Assembly: GCA_022496205.1 (NCBI GenBank)
Contig: WTXD01000008.1
Location: 682,001 to 746,000, forward strand
Source: Gloeopeniophorella convolvens
Taxonomy: Eukaryota; Basidiomycota; Agaricomycetes; Russulales
Reading direction: 5' to 3'
DNA length: 64,000 nt
In this document: positions 1 to 10,828 of the stretch, piece after piece
How the letters are laid out: each line of letters opens with the position of its first letter
Numbering within the stretch: the first letter of the stretch is position 1
Program-made: the position numbers and the translations under genes
Notes under the pieces: model-generated
The model's input: the letters and a program-made list of their open reading frames with translations, nothing else
What the model was told of the DNA's origin: nothing
Databases searched by the model: none

Positions 1-1809
1 CAGACCGTATACACTAGCGAACGCCTTCGGGCAAGACTTTCCAGTGGTTCCTCGCGTCGACCCCCAGGTTCGGACCACCGAACTTACCTATCCAGATTGG
101 CCCTCGTACGCCAGCTTGTTGCCCCCGGCTACTCCATATACAGCTCCTGCCATCAATCCCAACACGTTCATGCCCAGTGCCACCCTCCCGGTACCTGACC
201 TCAATGAACCTTGGCCCACCTCCACTTGCGCTTCTCGTATTGTGCTCAGGCCATGGGCAAACGCTGATCAGAGCCGAGTCGACACGGTACCGCAGACTAC
301 GCCTCGTAAGTGACATCCTCCTATTTGCAGAGTCCCCCCGTATGCTCATTTGTATCGTAGCGCTCTTCAGTGGGCACTCGTTCTTGTCCTCCGAAAGCAG
401 TGCCTGCGGGTTGGGGACCCTCCTTACGCCACCCGATTATATGGGCCTCCCATTTGCTGTGAGTTGTTTGACGCCTCCTTGGCAAGCTTCACTGACTTGT
501 CTCCCTTGGAGCATCCAGATCAACTTGGGACATGGGAGGCAATGGCTCTCGTACCAGCGGCAGTGGGGGGAAAACTGCTCATCTGGCGGTCATGGCACTG
601 CAATACCACCCGCAGCGTCGGGAGGTTATCCCTTTGATGGCCCCGTGCCTGGGCAACAGGCCCCATCCACGTTTGACGACTTTATCCCTAGTAACGTCCC
701 GAACATGGGGTAAGCACATCGTCATAACCTTCTCCGTCATGATATTTATATCTCACGCCCTCGCTTTTAGGCAAATTGTCCCACTCACCGATGTCCCTGG
801 CTCCCCCGCACCCGGCCCAGTCGCGCCAATGGCTAGCGCAGTCAGCCCCATCGTGCCATCCCAGCTGTCATGGGCTTTCCCTGTGCCCGCGCCTGCACCA
901 CTCATGACATCTCGCACCAGGGCATGCGATGGCCAGGAAGAAGTCATCCATAACCTCCCCGAGTTCCCCATTTCCCAGCTTCTCCCCCAAACCACACTGA
1001 GGCGGCCCACATCAAACGGAGGGAAGACAAAGTCTGGGGTCAGCACCAACTCAGCGAGGATAGGGCCTACCCCCAGGCTTCGCAAATCCACCGCTGGAAA
1101 GACCCCAGCATCGACTAATTACAAATCCAGGCCGGTCAGCCACAAAGCGAATATGCTTGCGGACTTGGCCGCACAGGGACTTTGCAACCAGTTTCAGCTA
1201 GGGCCTATGGCTCAGCAGGAATTGAGAGTAAGCCCTGTGCCGGTGCAGCTGACCTGGCACCAAGAGGAGGGAGGAGAAGAGATATCGCTGCCCGCAGACG
1301 CGGAGGTGCAGCACGAGACCGCGTGCCGGGGCGCGGAGGCATCTAAACCCCCGAAAGGCCCCTTCAAGATGCCATCCAGAATGCAAGAGCGAGCGCGCAT
1401 CCTGCTTAGAGTGTCGGAGGGCGAGGAGTCTCTCGGCGTCGTCGACAACATCCAATGCCGGCTGTGTGGAACGTATTCTGGGTCCTGGCCAAGCTGGACC
1501 CGCCACGTCAACGCGCACGAAAGCCACCCCAATAAGGTGCACAAGTGCGCCTGCTGCGGGCTGTGGTTCGCACGCAAATCCCGCCTTGAATCCCACCAGA
1601 AAGAGGGGAATGATCGGTGCGGCGTGGATGTAACGTCAGACCAGCTCAAGCATAACAAGGAGTACGTCGAGAGGAAGCTCGAGGAATTCAACGAGGAGTT
1701 GCTGAAGCAGCCGAGGGGATCTGGGCGACTCCAGATGATCAGCTTTGACAAGACGGTTGAGGATAAGTTGAAGGGAGGAGTGAAGAAAAACATTCACCGC
1801 CAGTCGTAG
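1..1809 (+). CDS. C2H2-finger protein, copy A (5' partial)
   Basis: Unrecognised protein with two zinc-finger-like units near its C terminus; a nucleic-acid-binding role is only inferred. The start lies before the window, because the paralogue at 14480 has about 55 codons more upstream. Likely exons are 1-305, 361-458, 519-709 and 771-1809, joined across short GT-AG introns (306-360, 459-518, 710-770), and the frame stays open across all of them. The first finger (about 1456-1520) is a regular C-x2-C-x12-H-x3-H. The second (about 1549-1620) has C-x2-C-x12-H followed by a distant Cys instead of a close His. The last 60 residues, with the motif QPRGSGRLQM and a basic tail, match the paralogue closely; the middle is proline-rich and less conserved. 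No known family was recognised by eye. Confidence 0.75.
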
Positions 1810-2051
1810 GGATGGTGATGGTCACTTGGGTCGTCGGACGCTAGATCAAGGCATTGTCCATATTGCTCTTCTTTTGTGTTCTGTTTCGCTTTGCTGGCCC
1901 TACCATAGTGTGTCTTGCAGCATTGAACCAAGGACGATGAACTTCTTTGCATAGATTTTGTACACATTCGCTCTGTTCCAGTCCGAGTCCTCCTCGCTGT
2001 ACATATACCCAAACGGCCTCGATCAACTGAAAACGGATGTTGTGGCTACGC

Positions 2052-2061
2052 ACCGTATTCC
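2052..2061 (+). repeat. target-site duplication, left
   Basis: ACCGTATTCC, identical to 2762-2771 on the other side of the MITE-like insertion. Confidence 0.7.
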
Positions 2062-2761
2062 TAGTCTACATCAACTTAAGGGGGTTTGGGTGGGGTACAA
2101 TTGGTTTCCCGTTTCGGACGAGCCATGTGCCACATTCAAAGGGTTGTGTCATTCCTAGTAGCATAATACAGTCACATGACCGGACGCGCCCCCAAGACGC
2201 GTCCATTTCCTTTGTCCCAATAATCAGTAAACTCTGCTCCTTCCATGGGCTCCCTAGTCTTAGTTTCCATTCAGAGGAGAACCAGGGCTATTTTAGTCAA
2301 TTATCTGTCTACTTGGTGGCCAGATGGGCCATGCGAGGCAGGTCAACGCTACGGAACCCACGCAAGAAATATGTCAAGACGAACGAGAACAACGAGAACA
2401 TGGTTTATATATTGACCAGATCAGACCTTTAGGATGTCCCTTTGGTGTAGTGGTTTTGTCCAATGGTTGCACATTCGTGAGTATTATGCAGGTTCGAACC
2501 CGGATGGGGTGTCTTTTTTATTTGCATTGAGCGAGTGCTCAGCACATGCCACCCTCATCGTGTCATTGCCGTGATGAGTAGCCGGATATATCACACATTT
2601 CTGATTACACGCTACTTCAAAACAATAAGAGACGAGGCAACGCGATAATCTAAATGAGGAAGGTGTGTGTACCCCCCTCAAACCCCCTTAAGTTGATGCA
2701 GACCTTATCCATCGCGGAACGACTGTCTTCCGCGATCGGCATAAGGCCGGCAACGGAGACT
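2062..2761. mobile_element. 700 bp non-autonomous DNA transposon (MITE-like) with 10 bp target duplication
   Basis: The segment is flanked by the direct repeat ACCGTATTCC (2052-2061 and 2762-2771). The homologous stretch of the second duplication copy (about 16060-16080) runs straight through with a single accggattcc, so it is an empty site. The element begins TAGTCT and ends AGACTA. A longer inverted repeat, about 30 bp with few mismatches, joins 2064-2096 to 2668-2703 (core catcaacttaaggggg). A 9-11 bp target duplication would fit Mutator-like elements. No transposase is encoded. The last 60 bases resemble 6450-6503, so more family members probably exist. Confidence 0.75.
2438..2518 (+). 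other. tRNA-like RNA polymerase III module (degenerate tRNA or SINE head)
   Basis: An A-box-like stretch (tggtgtagtgg), an exact B box (ggttcgaaccc) about 35 bp further on, and a T run (cttttttatt) immediately after give the layout of a tRNA gene. The D-arm and T-arm do not pair properly and no clear anticodon loop can be drawn, so it is not a functional tRNA gene. It lies inside the MITE-like insertion. Confidence 0.4.
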
Positions 2762-2771
2762 ACCGTATTCC
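2762..2771 (+). repeat. target-site duplication, right
   Basis: ACCGTATTCC, the partner of 2052-2061. The corresponding unduplicated site is in the paralogous arm near 16066. Confidence 0.7.
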
Positions 2772-3259
2772 CCACCTCCTGCGAGCGATCCGATACAGGA
2801 GCGCACTGCCAGCAACGATACTCCCGTACCCCTGCTCGTGCCCTTGCTCGCGGGGACGTAGGCGGACACGGTGAAAGATGTTCGAACGTGGTGTGTATTT
2901 ATGCGCGCAGGCGGAAACAGGTAGAGGTAAGCATCGATTAAGAGCGATAAAAAAACTTTTGAGCGCGCGCAGGGCACACGGTCTGCGTTGCCACGTCTTA
3001 TATAACCAGCCTCTGCAAACTCGTCTGTCGTGAGCAACGCGCCTATCGCCGAGGATCTAACCTTATAGCTCACCAGACGGAAAGTACAAGGATGACGTTG
3101 TCCACAAGGGCATCTCAGTGGCCATGCGGCGACACCCCGCCATGAAGGGTCTGTTGCTGGCAGGCTGCTGGCCCCATTCGACCCCATCTACACCGAGAAA
3201 CGATCACCGGATGTGGCGTCGCAAACAGTCGGCGTGTATGCAGAGAGACAGGAGATCGA

Positions 3260-4009
3260 TTGGGGTTGAGCGTGAACACGTGAACGTTTGAACTATCGAA
3301 CTTTTCGGAGGCAAGTCACGGTTGCGGAATGGAGATTTGAGTTTACGCGGCGCGCGTCGTTCTGTACTCGTACTCCACATATTCGTGCACCAACCGTCAC
3401 CACGGTGTTGTTAGAGGCCCTCTACTTGTTTCCCATATCGTCTTGCCATAAGTCTCGGGCGCTCCTTGGATTCCTTCTGTATCTCCGGTCAATTCAGATG
3501 ACCCTGTGCCAGTTCTTAAATGCTGACAGGTGCGTTTTCCGGATTCTCCTGGATCGCCGCATCATCATCGTAGGCCTCGTCCTGTTATATGTTCTAACTT
3601 CTGAGTGCTATTCCTACGCGTTGCGACCCTGAAAGTTGAACTACCCCTTCATGTGCAGTGCCGTTCCACACATCGGAACGAATTCATAGCCTTCGAGTTC
3701 GAAATTGTCATGTGTGGCGCGTGCGCGCGTCCGTATTGGCGCCGAGTCTCCGAAGGTCGATGAGACTACTCGGTGCCCATGCGCAGCCTTGATACTTCTT
3801 GTGGGGGAACTTCGCTCGCATCGTAGTGTGCAGCAGTAATGGGACGATGCCCATTGGTGCAGTGTCAAAACCATGCGAGGCCCTGGAGTACTGGTGCTCA
3901 TCCCAACCGCGCGGAAACGATCATTATGCAATGACATCGACTACCATCAGTAGGGCTCGCCCGATGTGACAGGAGCCTCGTAATACGGAACGGACTGAAG
4001 GCCACACCC
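3260..4009. other. intergenic, nothing recognised
   Basis: No convincing exon, repeat or RNA gene is visible. Short open frames exist on both strands, but none has recognisable motifs or a sensible splice structure. Confidence 0.5.
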
Positions 4010-4200
4010 CTGCTGCCGCTCTCCCGCGTCAGGGACTTCAAGCTTCACCGGCGGCGCGCTGTCAACTTCACGCTCGCATCGATTACAGAATGGCATGCAG
4101 GGGATGAAAATTTGGCAGCGCGTGGTCGTGGATGTATGCATGCAGCTCGTCGTCCGTGATCTGGCTCGGGTCCAGGTCACCCGGCCAGAAGAGGTAGGCC
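4010..4200 (-). pseudogene. GMC oxidoreductase C-terminal fragment
   Basis: This patch aligns with 22110-22296 of the GMC oxidoreductase gene in the same window. Shared stretches include gcagctcgtcgtccgtgatctgg, with one base pair of difference nearby, and cggccagaagagg. The match covers the exon encoding the region before the last catalytic block and also the adjoining intron (near gtcaacttcacgctcgc), so the copy arose from DNA and not from mRNA. Neither the FAD-binding N terminus nor the end of the gene is present nearby, and the copy cannot encode an enzyme. Confidence 0.75.
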
Positions 4201-4442
4201 CAAGGCAGCCATGGGCACTTCACATACTAGACTATTAGTACTGACATATCTCGATATTCTGCACACGGATGCACCATATGATCTCTGGTCTTTTTCATGT
4301 TTCGCTACCGTACATAATGCTACTTGGTGTAGGGCACAGTGCCGCACTGTCCGGGCGCGCAGCCGGGCAGCATCCCGAGTCACGCGGCTCGGAAGCGACC
4401 GCGACTCGCCCGCTGACTCGCCCGACTTGCTCCCGACCGTCT

Positions 4443-4450
4443 CATATAAG
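4443..4450 (+). promoter_or_regulatory. possible TATA box of the R3H gene
   Basis: catataag lies about 55-60 bp before the first usable ATG (4504). It is only a sequence match, and the start of this gene is unresolved. Confidence 0.3.
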
Positions 4451-4469
4451 TACGTCTAGTCTCTGTTGA

Positions 4470-5895
4470 CTATCCCCCGTTTCAACACCAATCGCGGGAT
4501 TAAATGGAGCCTATCACTCAAGTCAAGTCTATCCCGAGGTTCTGGCAAAGGAGGAAGCCGTCTCTGTAGCTGAGGCCGTTCCGTCCGCGCCATCTTCGAC
4601 GCAGCCAGCAGATAACGGCCCCATTCCTCTATCGTTCCCCTCTATCCTCCGAAACCCTGGTCTAAATAGTCGCTACTCCTACCTGCGCGAATCCACTAGA
4701 CCGGCATCTGCCCCTGCGCAACCCAAGAAAGTCAGGCGGCGAGACGATAACGAGGGCAAGCGCTGGGTCCAGCGGCGCGAGAACGGTGTGTTCCCTTTCA
4801 CCATTCCTTTCCGCTGTAACCCAAGAAGTACGCAGCTCGATTCACTGGAAATCCACACATCACTGCGCCGTCGAGACGTGATCTGGATACCCCAATACCT
4901 GTCGCCCAGGCGACGTTCCCCATCCCGCTCCCGCCGTATCTCCCACGCAGCGTCTCACTCCCCGCCTCCGTGCCCCCGCAAGCCGATGCGAAAGCGAGCA
5001 GCGCAGGGCAGTTCAGCCTCTCCCTGCGCGGGATGCGCAAGGCGCTCCGACGTTCTGGGCCCCACACGCAGGTGCTCGTCCGCGATATCGAGGATGAGCT
5101 GACGCGGTGGTTGGGCGAGGTCGAGGTCGTGCTGAACCCGAGCATGGAAGCGGAGTACGACTTCCCGGGACGCGCGATTGGCGGGCAGGAACGCGTGCGC
5201 GAGGTTGAGCGCAGCGCGCAGCGGCTCGTATGGTGGATCGAGGGTGAGGGCGATACCTGGACGCGCTACGTCGTGCATTGCTGCGCGCGGTACCACGGTA
5301 TCGTCAGCTTCAGTGAGTCCCCTCTCGGTCCACACAGTGCCCAGAACCGTGCTGACTGTATCCTGGTGCCAGGCAAGGACACGTCGACGCACCGACTGAC
5401 GCACATCCTCCGCCCGAACGTGATACGCCCAGACCCCGCTGCGCGTGTGGGGCTTGTGACACCGCCGACGACAGACATGGACCTGTCCTCCCTCTCGTCG
5501 TACGACTCGGACATGCTCTCGTCGCTCTCGGACGTGCCTTCATCCGCGGACGACTCGGAGCCCGAGGGCGGCCGCGCGCACACACACGCACGCGCGCTCT
5601 CGGACATCGCGTCTGACGACGGCAGAGAAGCGGACGCGGAAAGCGACCTCGAAAGTGCGGCGGGCGCGCTAAGCCTCGCGGACGCAGAGGCGGACGACGC
5701 CACGCACGAGGAGACGCCGCGGCCCGTGCGTCGCATCGCGGCGTACCGCTCGCGCGTGTGGGACCGTACGCGCTCGGGTTCGTCTCCGTCGCGCTCTCCG
5801 GCGCGCAGGGCGCCGCGACGGAGGGTCGAGCGCAAGTGCCCCTGCCTGCTGGTGTTATGGGGCGGCAGAGTTTCTACGACTACCTGTTCGCGTGA
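4470..5895 (+). CDS. R3H-domain protein with R3H-associated N-terminal region; frame damage
   Basis: Probably a nucleic-acid-binding protein of the fungal R3H/R3H-assoc type; single-stranded nucleic-acid binding is known for R3H domains and inferred here. Exons read to 4785, 4836-5312 and from 5373, across introns 4786-4835 and 5313-5372. The N-terminal part holds the basic motif RRRDDNEGKRW. The R3H core reads RYVVHCCARYH, giving the Arg-x3-His signature, and is followed by THRLTHILRPNV. An acidic Ser/Asp tail follows. Two oddities are visible. No ATG opens this frame: the first in-frame stop is at 4467 and the ATG at 4504 is in another frame. The expected end, SFYDYLFA then TGA at 5893-5895, is in a different frame from the preceding RSPARRAP stretch, implying an indel or unseen intron near 5790-5830. 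It may be a young pseudogene. Confidence 0.65.
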
Positions 5896-6420
5896 GACGT
5901 GTTCCCGGCAGCACCAACAAACGGTGCCAGTGCATAGCGCAGATGAGACGCAGAGGACGTTCGAATTTGTATTTCGTGCGACGGGTAATAATCAACAAAG
6001 GCGTCGCCATGTTCCCTGGAGCTAATAAGTACTTAGACCGACAGGGTCCCCGCACCTACGGAATATTGCTCTCCGAGAGGCGCGTCGACCTACCCTCAAG
6101 CAGCTCTAGCGCCAGGCACCAGGCACCGGTTTGCTATACTATACTTGGCAAGTCCCTTTCGGGATTCGCGACGGTTGCTCTTGGACTCTGCAGTCCTCAG
6201 TTCGGCGCCAACGAGATTTTTCTATCCCTCAAGGCTCGCGGCCTGGCTGAGGCAAAGCCGTGGCACGGGCATCATTCACCTATTGCCCGTACTCTTGATC
6301 TCTTCAATGTTACCATGGCTCGGTCGGAAGAAGACTCTACGTCGCTCACTCAATGTTCTCAGCTATTCCGGTGGCCGCCCGCGAGACCCGAGCCTGCTCT
6401 TGGTAACGGCACGCAGAATA
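5880..6420. repeat. 3' flank repeat, copy 1
   Basis: Starting in the last codons of the R3H gene, the sequence matches 13040-13520 downstream of the WBP4-like gene in order: gaggacgttcga, gggtaataatcaacaaagg, ctctagcgccaggcac, gcaagtccctttcggga and cggtcggaagaagactctacg all have close counterparts. It is an old diverged duplication of a gene 3' flank or an unclassified dispersed repeat. No ends or target duplications are visible. Confidence 0.65.
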
Positions 6421-6449
6421 CCGAAGACATTCACAGTCCGTTAGAATCC

Positions 6450-6503
6450 ATTGTGGAACGACCGTCCTCCGCGATCGCCATAGAGTCGGCAACGGCGACT
6501 AAT
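6450..6503. repeat. second copy of the MITE terminal sequence
   Basis: tggaacgaccgtcctccgcg and the following cggcaacggcgacta match the right end of the 2062-2761 insertion (2712-2761). A weaker trace (cggaacgactatcttccgtt) is at 6809-6830. The matching left end of this copy was not found. Confidence 0.55.
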
Positions 6504-8150
6504 GAAGACGCCAATTCTAGGATGCGATAGGCCAAAGACCTTCAATCTCACGATCTGTCTATCCCATCCCCTGCTCTCGGCCCAGCTAACGCTCGTACCT
6601 CTCGACGATTTTGAGCGAACTTTCATGCTCAATTCACCCTCTTGATTTGGTTCCGGCGAAGCTCTCGGCACCCGAGGTTCTCCATGTGCTTGATGTGGAG
6701 ACCAAACTCGCCGGCGCCGATATGAGGCTCCATCCCATCCCATGCTCCGTCATGATCCCGACCGGTGGATTCGATAGAATTCGATTCGCTGAAGTACACA
6801 ACTCAATCAATATCGGAACGACTATCTTCCGTTACTAAGGTCTGCTTAAGGAGACTAATCGGATCAATCCGAAGCCATCAGCACATGTGGATGGATCTAA
6901 GGAAAGTTCTTGAATTGGTCAAGCCGTCTCCATCGGTAATGTATAATACACCCTTACCTCCAGCCGAAGCTCAGTACACTTACGATGGGCCCGGGGCCTG
7001 AGCTAGGAACACTGGATTCCTTATTGGTACAAAGGGTTTGAAGAATCGTCTACGTAAAGTCACTAAATGACACGGACTCGTGACAAAGCCTGACAAAGTA
7101 CCGCCTGAGCTGCTATGTGCTGGAGTTGTTGATTGCTCATGCGCTAATGTAGCAGATACTCCACCAACTACCTTAGTAAAAAAAAACCCTGAAGTCCCAG
7201 CACCTTAGAAGGTGCAACGACCGCTAGACTAGCTGCTCAATCCACAGTGTCCACTCGAGTCTTCAGGAAGACTCTTGATAAGCGAAGATTCCCCGAGGCG
7301 CGCCGAATCTTACTTTGGATATGCATCGATAATCTGGTCAAAGTCGAGAATGATTCATCACATGCCACTGCTTTGGAAGGGCCCGCGCGCGGACATGGTG
7401 ACATTGAGAATCTACTATGAGGTTGCCGAGCACGGCGCCTGCCACAAGCTTCGTTAGGATCCACCGAGAGCACGGCTTCAAGTTACCGCTCTCGCACATC
7501 TTCACGTAAGCTGGTGCTCGAAGGCGAAGAACGCTACCAGGACGTTTTGACGTGTTCATGTTATCAGTAGGCGGCTTGCCGAGAACTTGCTCCGGATATC
7601 CAGATGGTCAGCCGGGTTCGATTGACAAGGATTCTTCAGAAGGTGGCAAAGGAAGTTACGAGTCGAAGCGGCGGCGACATACCTGCAAGTAGTAGACGCC
7701 GCACACTCCCGGACAGCTTGCCGCTGTCGGCAGCAGGTCTGGTCCTACGGAGCTCCTACTCGAGGCCGATAAATGGACCGAGTCAAATGCTGTAGTAGGT
7801 GACCTAGGTCCACACGTGGACGAGTACCCTGAGCAGAAGCTGCCCTTTGATTATGTGTTCGGACGAGTCGGAATTCGTACGACAAGATACAGCGGCTAAC
7901 CATTCTGCTCGCTCGCCATGGTTCACCTATATCGAAACAAACCGGCCCTGGCACAAATATGACTGTCATGCATCCTTTGGGGAAATTGCGGATGCCCGAG
8001 TGAGCTTCATGTCCAAGGATTCCCGTTTCGTGTACTATTTTGTTGGATTGTGCCATCGTCCCACGCATTAGCCTGTATGATCGGGCGTAAAGTATCAATA
8101 GGCGATAATCCCTTGCGGACTGCCGAGCTATCCATTCTGTCGCCAAAAGC
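6504..8150. other. intergenic with decayed sequence
   Basis: No intact gene is visible. Short plus-strand stretches near 7262-7410 and 7900-8045 read as protein-like without known motifs and are closed by stops. A run of nine A's lies near 7180. Confidence 0.4.
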
Positions 8151-8159
8151 CAGCATTTG

Positions 8160-8450
8160 CAGTCGAAGATTTTCAGGAAGCCCGGAAAGTTACAATTGCC
8201 TGGCCAGGGACACTGACCGACGTAATCGAGCCCCTTCTCCACCTCCCTAAGTCTATTTGGGCGGCACGTGGCAAGGGACCCTACGCCTGGACAATGAGTC
8301 AGTGTCATGCCGAGTGTGACTCGCGCACCACGTGTATGATCAACGTGAGTCTATCTTTGTCACTTCTGAGCAGGTCGTGCGCAGTATCATGGCCAGCTTT
8401 GACCTCACCCGCAAGGGAGAGACGGATAGACCTATGTTTTTTTATGTGAC
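8160..8450 (+). pseudogene. possible gene remnant of unknown type
   Basis: A plus-strand frame opens from about 8160 (AVEDFQEARKV then WPGTLTDVIEPLLHLPKS) to a good donor at about 8345 (gtgagtct). After an acceptor (gagcag, about 8371) it continues as VVRSIMASFDLTRKGETD, then stops. The splice-linked openness suggests a former gene. No family was recognised, and no start is visible. Confidence 0.3.
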
Positions 8451-8679
8451 TTGATGCAGAGTCAAGGGCCTCTCGATGCGAGCACTGACGCGCTGGAAAC
8501 ATGTCTCCGGGGTAGGCCATGATTGTACCATTGGTGCCTGAGCAGCTATGGCCCTAAGCGAGATCTCAGAGGGTCCGAAATCCGAGCATTGTCCAATGTC
8601 TACCTTTAGTTTCAGGATAGCACCAGGCCCCAAACTATCATACAAACTCGCCCTCTCCTTGGGGAGCGCACTGTGTATA

Positions 8680-10828
8680 CTATGCCTCCTTTGGCGCGGG
8701 CACCTGCTGCTCGCGGAGCATGTTCTCGTCCATCTCGCGGCGAGCTTGCTTTCCATGCAGGAAGAACACGAGCAGCGACGCCGCGAAGGCCCACGCGCCG
8801 TTGAGAATGATTGCACGGTGCATGTTCTTCGGAGGGTGCGCTGTGTCTGAGGCGCGTAGCGCGTCCTGGGCTGTGGAAGGCCAGTGTTAGCACTAGCGAG
8901 TTCACCAACCGAGGGTGGAAGTGCGACACGCACCGATCACGAAAACAACGCACATGAGGTTCCCGCTAGACGTGGAGGTAGAGAGGTGGGTCAGCACCCG
9001 CGAGCGGGGAAAAGAGAGGGCCCGAGACGCACAAGAACCAGAGCACGGCAGAACTCCCCTCCGCGTTGCGCGTAAACTCGACGCCGAGCTCAACCGCGAC
9101 AGGGAGGAGCGTGACCGAGCCCACACCGATAATTACGAACACGGCAAAGAGCGCGCCGGCGTTGTTGGGGCGCACTGCGCACATCCACCAGGTGTCAGCT
9201 AATGAGCGCGTGAGCGGCGGGCCACGGCATACGCACCTGCCCAGATGAGCGAAAGCCACGCAGCACCGATGATAGGGCACAGTATCCGCACAGCTGTGCC
9301 CAGATGTCCCGTGAAGACGCGGTCGAGGAGCGGCGAGGTCGTGACCGCCGCAACGATGCCTGAGAGCAGGAGCGCGGCGCCCATTAGGCCCGATGTGTGG
9401 TCCGAGTACCCGACGGGCGACTGTGCGCCAAGAAGAGAGCGTCAGCAGGGCTTGGGTGTAGAGTTGCAAATGCTCACCATCCATTGGTCACTGAGGACGG
9501 AGAAAGTGTTGGAGCTAAAAGCACGAGTAAGAGGCAAATGCGATAGTAGCTTCAAGAGGATACTGACGACGCGAGGAGAACCGAAAAAACGACAATGACG
9601 ATGCCAAAGTCGAGCCGTTCACGTCTTGTCATGTAACACTCAGGCGGGCATGGCAGCCCGATTGCTGCCTTGATCAACGACATGATTGATGGCGATGTCG
9701 TTCGAGAGCCAGAAAAAGCTATAAGGACGTCAGCTGCAGTCTGAGCGGCTGGTGGGCATAGCCATACAAGGTGGGGTTGGGGGCGCCTCGGAAACAAGGA
9801 AGACCATCGGGAAAGCAACAGTCGAGATTATTCCGAGCAGAAGGATCTGGGTATGCACGCGCCGGATTAGCCTCGCCGGGATACGTGTGCACTGGGACAT
9901 ACACTATTGCGCGTATCCGTGGGTATTGGTGCCAATATTTGCCCTATCGCGCCTCCAATCGGACTCGCTAAGGTGCGTCCACTTGAATGCAATCCCCAAG
10001 TCAGATTGAAACTGAGCGCACCGATAGAGACAATCATGGTGGCAGTTGTGCGACCCTTCAAATCAAACCACACTTCCGAGTACTTTGGTGCCAAGATTTG
10101 GTATGTTGGCTGCGCAAGCCCGGCGAAAGCCTGAAAAGGAGTGAGGCGGGGGCGGACCACCGATACGTGCACGTACTCACCTGGCCGAGGATAATGAGAG
10201 CATAGGCACCGTGTTTAGATAGTGATCGCGCCGTCCCTGCGTAACGAACCCACGCGGACAGCAGTAGGGAAACAGTGGCGATGTCACACTGAAGAGGAGA
10301 GATCAGCAACACGAGCACATTAGTTGAGCATGGTGCGTACACATCGTCGAATCCCATATCGCTTCGTGATGATGGGTATAAGGACCGCAGCGGGAAGGTG
10401 TATACAGCCGATGATATTGCCCAGCCAGTTTGTTTCGTCGAGCGTGAACCCGAAATCTCGGGAAACTAAGGCCTTGTCAGCGCAACATACTGCTGCAGCG
10501 GATGAACCGGGCCCCACTGTCGTTGGATATAGGGCCAAACCATGGCCAACACATTCCGGACACCAGTTCGAGAGCGAACTAGAGTGAATGTTAAGAGAAA
10601 TTCGGATGAAGATGATGCGCTGCGCACCAGCGCGAAAACACCAAGCCATCGTCGCTTGTACAGTCGATAAGGTCCTGATGCTGAGTAGGCTTCATCTGTA
10701 CTGGACTCAAGGGTGGGCAGTGTTACGATGTCCTCGTCCGAAGAGTGCCTCTTCTTGTCTGAGGTATCGTCAAAGACTGTGTCCTGGTTGATGGACGCCA
10801 TCTGGGTAGCTAGAGAGCCGGGAGCCAT
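8680..10828 (-). CDS. MFS transporter, SLC49/FLVCR-like
   Basis: Multi-pass membrane transporter of the major facilitator superfamily. It resembles the SLC49 group (FLVCR1/2, MFSD7, DIRC2), whose characterised animal members move haem, choline or other small cations; the substrate here is unknown. Start at 10826-10828 (MAPGSLATQ), with a first exon of 67 codons to 10628. Further exons can be joined in frame: WPWFGPISND, FGFTLDETNWLGNIIGC, EVWFDLKGRTTATMIVSI, SPIGGAIGQILAP, CPPECYMTRRERLDFGIV, and a late block with ELGVEFTRNAEGSSAVLWF, which is characteristic of this group. The last exon ends KQARREMDENM...KEA and stops at 8680-8682. At least nine introns, one of them with donor gtatgt. The N-terminal 55 residues are acidic, Ser-rich and probably cytosolic. 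No lesion was seen. Confidence 0.85.

Larger units (their letters stand above)
1890..3250. repeat. downstream arm of the segmental duplication, copy A
   Basis: About 1.4 kb following the C2H2 gene matches the sequence after the second C2H2 gene (15890-16560) in the same order, including the run ending in aaaaaacttttg, the segment reading cttatataaccagc and the block accagacggaaagtacaagg. The match is interrupted only by the insertion at 2062-2761. A shortened third copy lies at 19430-19690. No coding potential is supported in the arm itself. Confidence 0.8.

Noticed and set aside
5836..6025. C-terminal extension of the R3H frame to 6025
   Set aside because: The family end SFYDYLFA occurs in another frame at 5893; the longer frame runs into the 3' flank repeat and is not conserved-looking.
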